Origin: CAYULW01 sp964445815
GTDB taxonomy: Bacteria; Bacteroidota; Bacteroidia; Flavobacteriales_E; Vicingaceae
Reading direction: 5' to 3'
DNA: 64,000 nucleotides
NCBI GenBank assembly: GCA_964445815.1
Contig: CAYULW010000006.1
Location: forward strand, 62,001-126,000
Within the stretch, counting starts at the first letter, position 1, and every line of letters starts with the position of its first letter. The translations under genes and the position numbers were made by a program. Of this stretch, positions 1 to 7,631 are shown piece by piece. Under the pieces are notes generated by a model, which did no database searches, had not been told where the DNA came from, and was given only the letters and a program-made list of their open reading frames with translations.

Positions 1-227
1 ATGAAACAAAGACAATTCATGGTGAAGATATTACTGAGATGACCAATAATTTTGCTCAGATAATAGATGCAGGATTGATTATTATTATGACAGAACAGGA
101 AGCAAGTACTGGTCTATTTGTTGGTCCACATGCACAGCGTATTGTAAATCATTCAGCAATACCGGTTCTAAGTGTTACACCAATTGGCGTTTTGAAAGAA
201 TCTGGAAATACCAATCCGTTTTTATAA
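1..227 (+). CDS. Universal stress protein (UspA family), C-terminal fragment
   Basis: The reading frame is open from the left edge (first full codon at base 3) to a stop at 225-227, so the gene starts outside the window and the ATG at 39 is internal. The visible 75 residues hold the last part of a UspA fold: a hydrophobic strand followed by IMTEQEASTG, then VGPHAQRIVNHS and PVLSVTP. This matches the G-x2-x9-G-(S/T/P) nucleotide-binding loop region and final beta strand of the family, in the form common in Bacteroidota. Members are cytoplasmic ATP-binding stress proteins whose precise job varies. The next gene, cinA, begins 12 bases later, so the two may be cotranscribed. Family assignment is fairly secure; specific function is unknown. 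Confidence 0.72.
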   Translation, partial: ETKTIHGEDITEMTNNFAQIIDAGLIIIMTEQEASTGLFVGPHAQRIVNHSAIPVLSVTPIGVLKESGNTNPFL

Positions 228-239
228 TTATTCCTTTGC

Positions 240-1490
240 TTGAGAGCTAAAGTAGTTACAATAGGAGATGAACTCTTAATTGGACAAACCATTGATACCA
301 ACTCGGCTTGGATTGGTAATCAATTGAACTTGATTGGGATAAAATTAGTGGAGGTATTGTCAATCAGTGATGAGAAACAAGCCATCCTAAATGCCTTAGA
401 AAAGGTTCGATCAAACACAGACATTGTTTTGATAACTGGCGGTTTAGGACCAACAAAAGACGACATCACTAAATATGCCCTTTGTGAGTTTTTTAATACT
501 GAGCTAGAAGTTGTTCCTGAAATAGCGCAGCGCATTGAGGCTTTTTTTAAGGCAAGAGGTCGTGAAATGCTAGAGAGCAATTACCTTCAGGCAGCATTAC
601 CAAAAAGCTGCACTCCATTAGATAATCCATTAGGCACAGCAAGCGGGATGTGGTTTGAAAAAGAATCAACAATATATGTTTCTATGCCTGGTGTGCCATA
701 TGAAATGAAAGGTCTAATGAAAAATCAAGTTATTCCTAAAATCAAGTCGATTTTTCAATTGCCAGTTATCCATCATAAAACAATTATGACTGAAGGTATA
801 GGAGAGTCATTTCTTGTTGAATTAATTAAGGATTGGGAGTCCAGTTTGTCTAGCTCGGATATAAAAATTGCATATTTACCTTCGCCCGGAGTTGTACGCA
901 TTCGCTTAAGTGCTTTTGGTTCTGATAGAAATCAGATGGAAGAAAGTATAAACAGAAAGGTAAAAGAACTTGAAGATATTATTCCAAGTTATATTTTTGG
1001 TTATGATGATGAAAGCATGGAGTCTGTTGTGGGACGATTGATGCTTAAACATAAAGTTTCCATATCAACTGCTGAGAGTTGTACCGGAGGTTACATCGCT
1101 CATAAGTTAACTTCTATTCCCGGAAGTTCGACTTACTATAAAGGGAGTATACTATCATATGCCAATGAGGTCAAAGTTCAAGAGCTTAATGTTCAAACCT
1201 CCGACCTTGAAAAATACGGTGCAGTTAGCCAAGTAGTTGTAGAGCAGATGGCCAAAGAAGTAAGAACAAAGATGAATACAGATTATGCATTGGCTACATC
1301 GGGAATTGCTGGTCCTGATGGTGGTACTGGGGACAAACCTGTAGGAACCGTATGGATCGCTTTGGCATGGGAAGGAGGTGTTTATTCTAAAAAATACTTG
1401 TTCGAAAAGAATAGAGATAGGAATATTCACAGATCAGCCCTCGCTGCAATGAGCATTTTAAGACGAAAATTAGACGGTATTTTAGACTAA
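240..1490 (+). CDS. cinA: CinA-family nicotinamide-nucleotide amidohydrolase
   Basis: This 416-residue protein has the full CinA layout. The N-terminal MoaB/Mog-like domain (about residues 1-170) shows GDELLIGQTIDTNSAWIG and TGGLGPTKDDIT. The C-terminal PncC amidase domain (about 260-410) shows STAESCTGGY near residue 278, with the catalytic Ser region, and ATSGIAGPDGGTGDKPVGT. The family deamidates nicotinamide mononucleotide to nicotinate mononucleotide in pyridine-nucleotide salvage, and the N-terminal domain can hydrolyse ADP-ribose. The start is TTG: homologues begin only a residue or so before this position and no ATG is available. The stop overlaps the stop of the convergent LOG-family gene by four bases (CTAA at 1487-1490). 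Confidence 0.95.
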   Translation: MRAKVVTIGDELLIGQTIDTNSAWIGNQLNLIGIKLVEVLSISDEKQAILNALEKVRSNTDIVLITGGLGPTKDDITKYALCEFFNTELEVVPEIAQRIEAFFKARGREMLESNYLQAALPKSCTPLDNPLGTASGMWFEKESTIYVSMPGVPYEMKGLMKNQVIPKIKSIFQLPVIHHKTIMTEGIGESFLVELIKDWESSLSSSDIKIAYLPSPGVVRIRLSAFGSDRNQMEESINRKVKELEDIIPSYIFGYDDESMESVVGRLMLKHKVSISTAESCTGGYIAHKLTSIPGSSTYYKGSILSYANEVKVQELNVQTSDLEKYGAVSQVVVEQMAKEVRTKMNTDYALATSGIAGPDGGTGDKPVGTVWIALAWEGGVYSKKYLFEKNRDRNIHRSALAAMSILRRKLDGILD

Positions 1491-2203
1491 AAATTGGGTT
1501 TCAATAAATATTTGGAATAGAAACGATCAATATGTTCTACTGCTTCTTCTACACTGTCAGCCAAATAGAAAATATCAAGATCTTGTAGACTAGCATTTTG
1601 ATTAAGTTCAATCATGGTTTCTTTTATCCAAGAAATTAGTCCACCCCAGAATGACTTACTCATTAGAACTATCGGAAAACGTTCTATTTTATGCGTCTGT
1701 ATAAGTGTGATCGCTTCAAAAAATTCATCAAGTGTCCCAAACCCACCGGGTAAAACCACAAAACCTTGCGCATATTTAACAAACATTACTTTTCGAACGA
1801 AAAAGTAATCAAATTGTAAAGATTTGTCTTTATCAATGTAGGGGTTATTATTTTGCTCAAAGGGAAGTTCTATGTTTAAGCCCACCGATTTACCTCCGGC
1901 GCGATGTGCCCCTCTATTGGCGGCTTCCATTATGCCTGGCCCGCCTCCGGTAATTACGCCATATCCCTTTTTACAAATTTGAAACGCAAGCTCATCGGCT
2001 ATCTTATAATACTTATGATCAGGCTTCGTTCTAGCTGAACCAAATATCGAAACGCAAGGACCAATTTTTGAAAGATTTTCAAAGCCATCCACAAATTCAG
2101 CCATGATCTTAAAAATGGCCCAGGAATCATTACTTTTTATCTCATTCCAGTCCTTGTTAAGGAATTTATTTCTAATTCGTTCATCTTTATTTTCTTCATC
2201 CAT
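1487..2203 (-). CDS. LOG-family (TIGR00730-like) nucleotide phosphoribohydrolase
   Basis: This 238-residue Rossmann-fold protein carries the two family motifs: GGGPGIMEAANRGA (about residues 88-101) and PGGFGTLDEFFEAI (about 151-164). These form the nucleotide-binding and catalytic PGGxGTxxE loop of cytokinin riboside 5'-monophosphate phosphoribohydrolase-type enzymes, which release the base from a nucleoside monophosphate. In bacteria the physiological substrate is usually unknown. The protein is longer at its N-terminus than the roughly 190-residue classical LOG proteins, as in the larger bacterial subgroup. Its ATG overlaps the end of uvrA by eight bases, so the two are translationally coupled on the minus strand. 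Confidence 0.9.
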   Translation of the reverse strand: MDEENKDERIRNKFLNKDWNEIKSNDSWAIFKIMAEFVDGFENLSKIGPCVSIFGSARTKPDHKYYKIADELAFQICKKGYGVITGGGPGIMEAANRGAHRAGGKSVGLNIELPFEQNNNPYIDKDKSLQFDYFFVRKVMFVKYAQGFVVLPGGFGTLDEFFEAITLIQTHKIERFPIVLMSKSFWGGLISWIKETMIELNQNASLQDLDIFYLADSVEEAVEHIDRFYSKYLLKPNF

Positions 2204-5033
2204 GCTCTAATTCTTTTTTTAGATATATAGCCGTATGACTTTTCGTGTTGTTTATTATTTTCTCCGGAGATCCTTCAGCAACTATTTGTCCTCCACCCTG
2301 TCCTCCTTCTGGTCCTATATCTATAATATGGTCGGCCACTTTGATAATGTCTAGGTTGTGTTCTATAACTAGAACGGTATTTCCCGCATCAACTAATCTG
2401 TTTAATACTGTTAAAAGTACTCTAATGTCTTCAAAGTGTAAGCCAGTAGTTGGTTCATCTAAAATGTAAAAAGTATTGCCGGTATTTTTCTTTGAAAGTT
2501 CAGTTGCTAGTTTTACCCTTTGAGCCTCACCACCTGAAAGTGTCGTCGAAGATTGTCCTAAATGAACATATCCTAAACCTACGTCTTGTAATGTTTTGAT
2601 TTTATTTAAGATGGATGGCATGTTTTCAAAAAAATCTACGGCTTCATCAATCGTCAGTTTAAGAACATCGCTAATGGACTTGCTTTTAAATCGTACCTCT
2701 AAGGTCTCTCGATTATACCTTTTACCATGGCACTCCGGGCATTCAACATATACATTGGGCAGGAAATTCATTTCTATTGTTTTAAGTCCTGCTCCTTGGC
2801 AAGTTTCACATCTTCCACCTTTAACATTGAAACTAAATCTTCCTGGCTTGTATCCTCTTATTTTCGCTTCAGGTAAGTTGCTAAAAAGGGCTCTGATGTC
2901 TGAGAAAACACCAGTGTATGTGGCCGGGTTAGACCTTGGAGTTCTTCCGATCGGAGATTGATCAATCTCTATTATCTTATCAATGTTTTCTAATCCTTTG
3001 ATTGATTTGTAGGGTAGAGGGTGTTTTTTCGAATTATAGATGTGGGCGTTTAGAATAGGGTAGAGGGTATTGTCTATTAAACTTGATTTTCCACTTCCCG
3101 AGACACCGGTAACACAGATAAATTTTCCCAATGGAAAACTAACATTGAGGTTTTTTAGATTATTTCCCGAAGCACCTTTAAGATCGATCTTTTTACCGTT
3201 ACCTCTTCTTCTCTTTTTGGGGACTTCTATTTTTGCTTTCCCATTCAAATAGTCTGCAGTTATAGATTTCCCTTGAATAATTTGTTTAGGACTACCCTCA
3301 TTCACAATTTTTCCGCCATGTTTTCCTGCCTTGGGTCCAATGTCGATAATATGGTCTGCTGCAAGCATAATATCTTTATCATGCTCTACAACAATAATTG
3401 AATTTCCAACATCTCGTAATTGATTAAGAGAGCTTATTAGTCTGTTATTGTCTCTTTGATGCAGACCTATGCTTGGCTCATCCAAAATATACAATACACC
3501 TACCAACTGAGAGCCTATCTGAGTCGCTAATCTGATCCTCTGAGCTTCTCCACCTGAAAGACTTGATGAACTGCGATTTAATGATAGATAATTGAGGCCG
3601 ATTGCCAACAGAAAGTCAATTCTTGTATTAATTTCCTTGAGAATTTCATGGGCTATTTTACGCCTTCTCACCGTAAGCTTTTGTTCAATGCTTCTGAACC
3701 AGTCACCAAGTCTGTCCATATCCAATTGAACCAATTCAGCAATGTTTTTATTATCAATTTTGAAATGAAGCGATTCTTGTTTTAAACGACTACCCTTGCA
3801 TGAAGGACAAGTTACTCGATTCATGAACTGGTTAGCCCATCTAGCAAGCTGTTTGCTTTTATTCTCTTCATATTGACGAGTAATAAAATTCGTTATCCCT
3901 TCAAATGTGAAATTATAGGTAGTATTTGTTCCCGAAATGTTTTCTCTTACCTTCAAAGGAGAGTTAGTTCCGTAAAGTAGAGTATTAATGCAAATTTCAC
4001 TCAACTGATGAATAGGTGTCTTTAAATTAAAACCATAATACTCAAGAATGATCTCAGCTTGTTTAAAAATCCATTTGTTTTTATACTCTCCTAAAGGCTT
4101 AATTCCTCCATCTTTTATACTGAGTTTGTCATTTGGAATCATTTTTTTTTGACTTACTTCAGCTATTTCTCCAAGGCCATTGCATGAAGGGCATGCACCA
4201 TAGGGGGAATTAAATGAGAAATTATTGGGAGCAGGCAAATCGTAAGAAATTCCTGAGCTTGGGCACATCAATTTTTTACTGAAAAAACGAGGTGTTGCTT
4301 TTTCCTTGCCTTTTTCTAGAATCATGATTAAACCTTTACCATGTTTCATGGCAATGCTCAGTGCATCTCTAATTCTATTATTTTGTTTTTTCTCAACGAT
4401 CAGGCGATCGATTACAATTTCAATATCGTGGGTCTTGTATCGATCTACCTGTAGATTCCGGGTAATATCAATTATCTGCCCATCAACTCTTACTTTGGTG
4501 AAACCTTGCTTTAGGATGGTTTTAAAAAGCTCTTTATAGTGTCCTTTTCTTCCTTTGACAACCGGGGATAAAATATAAATCGGGGTGTTGATGTAATTTT
4601 CAATTATGAGTTTCAGAATCTCTTTTTCAGAATATTGAACCATCTTTTCTCCTGTTTCATAAGAGTATGCGTCAGCTATTTTTGCATAGAGTAACCTTAT
4701 AAAATCGTAGATTTCAGTTACGGTACCTACTGTAGATCGTGGATTTTTATTGACTGTTTTTTGCTCTATAGAGATTACAGGGCTTAAGCCTTCAATTTTG
4801 TCAACATCTGGTCGCTCTAAAGTTCCAAGGAATTGACGTGCATAAGAAGCAAAACTTTCAATGTACCTTCTCTGGCCCTCAGCATATATGGTATCAAAGG
4901 CAAGCGATGATTTCCCGCTTCCACTCAAACCGGTAATGACAACGAGCTTATCCCTTGGTATGGATAGACTAATGTTTTTCAAATTATGGACGCGAGCGCC
5001 CTCAACATCAAGGTTATCAAGTTGTGTGCTCAA
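2196..5033 (-). CDS. uvrA: UvrA, excinuclease ABC subunit A
   Basis: The 945-residue protein is full length for UvrA, the damage-sensing ATPase of nucleotide excision repair. Two ABC modules are visible. Walker A1 is GLSGSGKSS (residues 35-43), followed by the FASYARQFL insert. Walker A2 is GVSGSGKSS (about 646). Signature motifs SLSGGEAQR (about 493) and TLSGGEAQR (about 832) follow. The second zinc module is intact (CETCQGAG with CPECHGKRY, about 740-770). The first zinc module (about 256-282) reads CPSSG in place of the textbook CPxCG, so one of its four Cys ligands is Ser. The downstream LOG gene overlaps it by 8 bp. The upstream lytic transglycosylase gene ends 30 bp away, so uvrA may be read through from the polysaccharide operon. 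Confidence 0.98.
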   Translation of the reverse strand: MSTQLDNLDVEGARVHNLKNISLSIPRDKLVVITGLSGSGKSSLAFDTIYAEGQRRYIESFASYARQFLGTLERPDVDKIEGLSPVISIEQKTVNKNPRSTVGTVTEIYDFIRLLYAKIADAYSYETGEKMVQYSEKEILKLIIENYINTPIYILSPVVKGRKGHYKELFKTILKQGFTKVRVDGQIIDITRNLQVDRYKTHDIEIVIDRLIVEKKQNNRIRDALSIAMKHGKGLIMILEKGKEKATPRFFSKKLMCPSSGISYDLPAPNNFSFNSPYGACPSCNGLGEIAEVSQKKMIPNDKLSIKDGGIKPLGEYKNKWIFKQAEIILEYYGFNLKTPIHQLSEICINTLLYGTNSPLKVRENISGTNTTYNFTFEGITNFITRQYEENKSKQLARWANQFMNRVTCPSCKGSRLKQESLHFKIDNKNIAELVQLDMDRLGDWFRSIEQKLTVRRRKIAHEILKEINTRIDFLLAIGLNYLSLNRSSSSLSGGEAQRIRLATQIGSQLVGVLYILDEPSIGLHQRDNNRLISSLNQLRDVGNSIIVVEHDKDIMLAADHIIDIGPKAGKHGGKIVNEGSPKQIIQGKSITADYLNGKAKIEVPKKRRRGNGKKIDLKGASGNNLKNLNVSFPLGKFICVTGVSGSGKSSLIDNTLYPILNAHIYNSKKHPLPYKSIKGLENIDKIIEIDQSPIGRTPRSNPATYTGVFSDIRALFSNLPEAKIRGYKPGRFSFNVKGGRCETCQGAGLKTIEMNFLPNVYVECPECHGKRYNRETLEVRFKSKSISDVLKLTIDEAVDFFENMPSILNKIKTLQDVGLGYVHLGQSSTTLSGGEAQRVKLATELSKKNTGNTFYILDEPTTGLHFEDIRVLLTVLNRLVDAGNTVLVIEHNLDIIKVADHIIDIGPEGGQGGGQIVAEGSPEKIINNTKSHTAIYLKKELEHG

Positions 5034-5063
5034 TACATTTCTTTTTAAGGAAACAAAGCTTAT

Positions 5064-6005
5064 CTAATTAAGTTGATAGTCAGGGTCAGTTGGAATTTTT
5101 AGAGTATATGTTTTCTGACTAGGATTTTTAAGGAAAGAATCTCTCAACCAAGGGTTAAAGTATTTGAGAATTTTATATGAGATATTGTGATCTGCTGCGA
5201 ACTGAGCAAAATCAGTTACACTAGAATCAATGGAGATTGATTTATACGACAGGGGAGTATATAAGTCAGATTTCCTAATATGAAAACCATAAGCTTCCGG
5301 TTGACTAAAAATGTGTTTTATTGCTAAGATCCGGAATACATATCTTCCTGTTTCCTCATTAAGTAAGAGATTATAGTAAGAATCTGCCTTTTGTCGACTC
5401 AATTCCTTAGTGATTCTGTTCATTCCTGTGTTGTAAGAAGCGGCAACTAAAGACCAGCTTCCATATTTCTCATAAGCATCATTTAAATATTGACAAGCAG
5501 CCTCTGTTGCTTTCTCAACATGATATCGTTCATCAACCTCACCACTAATTTCTAAGCCGTACTCCTTTCCTGTAGTTTTTAAGAATTGCCAAAAACCGGT
5601 AGCTCCGGCTGGTGAAATCACATTTTGTAATCCACTTTCAATTAAGGCCAAGTATTTAAAATCATCAGGAATGTCGTTTTTTTCTAAGATGGGCTCAATT
5701 ACAGGAAACCAACGATTTGCTTTTTTAAAATAAAGAATGGTATTTGAGTGGAAGTATGTATTCGAATGTAGTTCTCTATCCAGACGTTCATAAACTTCAG
5801 GTTCATCAAGAGGAACTCGTTCTCCGGCAAAGTCGATATGCCTTGGTGGGCTAAGACTGTAGATACTATAGTTTTCCTTTAATTTTAAAATGTGTTCAGA
5901 GTCTTCATTTTCTTTATTTGAAGAATGAATAAAAAGAGAAGAAATTCCTACTAAGGAGAAAAAGATCAATAAAGGAAAAAGCCCTTTTTTAAGCTGATTT
6001 TTCAT
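5064..6005 (-). CDS. Lytic transglycosylase (GH23, MltD/Slt-like)
   Basis: The 313-residue protein starts with a basic n-region and a hydrophobic segment (residues 8-27), giving a signal peptide or membrane anchor for the periplasm. The SLT domain follows: the catalytic Glu is E123 in ALIESGLQN, then SPAGATGFWQF, AACQYLNDAY and AASYNTGMNR (the AYNxG motif as SYNTG). It should cleave the MurNAc-GlcNAc bond of peptidoglycan with 1,6-anhydro formation. No LysM repeat is obvious at the short C-terminal tail. The start overlaps the end of the phospho-sugar transferase gene by 17 bp. Its place inside a Wza/Wzc-type operon suggests it opens the cell wall for a surface polymer exporter, though a housekeeping role is equally possible. 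Confidence 0.88.
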   Translation of the reverse strand: MKNQLKKGLFPLLIFFSLVGISSLFIHSSNKENEDSEHILKLKENYSIYSLSPPRHIDFAGERVPLDEPEVYERLDRELHSNTYFHSNTILYFKKANRWFPVIEPILEKNDIPDDFKYLALIESGLQNVISPAGATGFWQFLKTTGKEYGLEISGEVDERYHVEKATEAACQYLNDAYEKYGSWSLVAASYNTGMNRITKELSRQKADSYYNLLLNEETGRYVFRILAIKHIFSQPEAYGFHIRKSDLYTPLSYKSISIDSSVTDFAQFAADHNISYKILKYFNPWLRDSFLKNPSQKTYTLKIPTDPDYQLN

Positions 6006-7080
6006 TGGATATAGAATCTATGGGTTTTGTCTTTCTTGAGATTAAAAATAACGAAACAAAAACCAATAAAATGTATCCGGTAAATAGAGTTGTGAACAAA
6101 TGATTCCAAACTTTGAAAGAAAGTGCTATGATCATAAAGGTGCAGGATACAAGGCCAATTCCACCTACTATCATAGCGACTAAAGAGTCACTCAATCCTG
6201 CATATGATAAATGGTGTGTTGTATGATCACGCCCACCGACAAAAGGAGATTTTTTTTGTGAAAGTCGGTTTATAACCACCGTAGTCGTATCAGATAAAGG
6301 GTATAAAAAGGCTAAGGCGGGTAAAATAAACTGTCGAGTCATATTGTTGCTCTCTAATCCTCCATCGTAATTCCAAAGGAATTTTATGGATAGTGCTGCT
6401 AGAAGGATGCCGAGAAATTGACTGCCGGTATCGCCCATGTACATTTTAGAGGGATTCCAATTGTAAAATAAGAACCCGATTAGTGCGCCTATTGTCCCAA
6501 GTACCAGAATAAAATTAATGTCATCGTATTGATTATAAAGTAAAATGACAACCATCATTGATAATAGTGCAAAAATTGACGCAACGGTAGCTACAGCATC
6601 CATATTATCTAGCATGTTTATCGAGTTCATTAATCCGATTATCCATAAAAAGCTAAGTATATAGTTATACCATTCATTGTCAAAGAGATTAATGTGTGTT
6701 CCTGTGGTGATAATAACAATAGCGCAAAAAGCTTGAGCTATTGCTTTTAAAAGCGGATTCGTATTGTAAGCATCATCAGTTAATCCAATCAAAAAACCAA
6801 AGCAACAAGCGATAATAATTCCTATTAGTCTCAGATCAAATGAACTCGAGTTGCTTGGGAAGAAAACGGAATATAGAGATATGAGCATTAGAAAAACAAT
6901 AAACATTGAAATTCCACCAAAGGATGGCTTACTTGTTGTTTTCCATCTAATGACTTGGTCATCAATATTTCTAATGCCGAGGTTTTTAGAGAATTTGAGA
7001 AACAATCGATTGATTAAAGCACTTAAGATGAGGCTTGTTAGAAAGAGTAAACAAACTTTAATTAGCCAAATATTATCCAT
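5989..7080 (-). CDS. MraY/WecA-family polyprenyl-phosphate sugar-1-phosphate transferase
   Basis: This 363-residue integral membrane protein has about ten or eleven hydrophobic helices and the catalytic loops of the polyprenyl-phosphate HexNAc-1-phosphate transferases: GLTDDAYNTNP (the Asp pair), NMLDNMDAVAT, YMGDTGSQF and the His-rich GGRDHTTHH. Such enzymes load a sugar phosphate onto undecaprenyl phosphate to start O-antigen or exopolysaccharide repeat units. The GGRDH-type loop and the neighbours (rfbC, Wzc-like, Wza-like) argue for a WecA/WbpL-type initiator rather than MraY, which normally sits among mur genes. The usual NxxDGLDGL motif is changed to NMDAVAT, a form I associate with Bacteroidota enzymes but cannot verify here. 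The donor sugar cannot be read from sequence. Confidence 0.88.
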   Translation of the reverse strand: MDNIWLIKVCLLFLTSLILSALINRLFLKFSKNLGIRNIDDQVIRWKTTSKPSFGGISMFIVFLMLISLYSVFFPSNSSSFDLRLIGIIIACCFGFLIGLTDDAYNTNPLLKAIAQAFCAIVIITTGTHINLFDNEWYNYILSFLWIIGLMNSINMLDNMDAVATVASIFALLSMMVVILLYNQYDDINFILVLGTIGALIGFLFYNWNPSKMYMGDTGSQFLGILLAALSIKFLWNYDGGLESNNMTRQFILPALAFLYPLSDTTTVVINRLSQKKSPFVGGRDHTTHHLSYAGLSDSLVAMIVGGIGLVSCTFMIIALSFKVWNHLFTTLFTGYILLVFVSLFLISRKTKPIDSISNEKSA

Positions 7081-7081
7081 G

Positions 7082-7624
7082 CTAAAACGGGCTATTGAAT
7101 GACTTAAACAATGGGGCTACTTTATCTTTATCTGAGATAATTGGGTCTTTACAGTTCCAATTTATATTAAGATCGGAATCATTCCAGATAATAGATCCTT
7201 CCGACTCTTTGTTGAAAACATTTGTGCATTTATAATGGAAAATGGTTTCATCTTCCAAGGTTAAGAACCCATGTGCAAAACCTGGGGGAATGTAGAATTG
7301 TGTTTTATTGTGTTCGCTTAACTCAATTCCAAAATGTTCACCATAGGTAGCTGATTCTTTTCTAATATCTACTAAGACATCCCAAACAGCACCTTGAATG
7401 ACTTGAATTAACTTGCCTTGTGCATAAGGAGGTTTTTGAAAATGAAGACCTCTAAGGACGTTTTTTTGTGACTTTGAGATGTTATCCTGCAAGAATTCGG
7501 TCTTTAGTCCATTTGAACTGTATTTTGAATAGTTGTAGGATTCAAAGAAAAAGCCTCTTTCATCTTTAAAAACATCAGGTTGTATGATTAGGGGACCTTC
7601 AATATTTATTTTATTTATTGTCAT
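7082..7624 (-). CDS. rfbC: dTDP-4-dehydrorhamnose 3,5-epimerase (RfbC/RmlC)
   Basis: The 180-residue cupin-fold enzyme matches RmlC in length and motifs: DERGFFFESYN near residue 21, LQDNISKS, the catalytic-His segment VLRGLHFQ, GKLIQVIQGAVWDV, and IPPGFAHGFLTLED with the following Tyr in HYKCTN. It epimerises C3 and C5 of dTDP-4-keto-6-deoxyglucose in dTDP-L-rhamnose formation. Only rfbB (49572) is also in the window; rfbA and rfbD are not seen, so the pathway is split. The gene lies 7 bp after the Wzc-like kinase and 1 bp before the transferase gene, clearly within one transcript. A different 3,5-epimerase specificity toward another dTDP-sugar is possible. Confidence 0.93.
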   Translation of the reverse strand: MTINKINIEGPLIIQPDVFKDERGFFFESYNYSKYSSNGLKTEFLQDNISKSQKNVLRGLHFQKPPYAQGKLIQVIQGAVWDVLVDIRKESATYGEHFGIELSEHNKTQFYIPPGFAHGFLTLEDETIFHYKCTNVFNKESEGSIIWNDSDLNINWNCKDPIISDKDKVAPLFKSFNSPF

Positions 7625-7631
7625 TTAAGAG

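Noticed and set aside
1155..1430. Opposite-strand open frames inside cinA, uvrA, the 1248-aa gene and gyrB
   Set aside because: They overlap strongly conserved coding sequence, lack family motifs and have no promoter-like box; they are frame shadows.
5989..7080. MraY of peptidoglycan synthesis
   Set aside because: Neighbours are polysaccharide export genes and the GGRDH-type His loop is of the WecA/WbpL branch.
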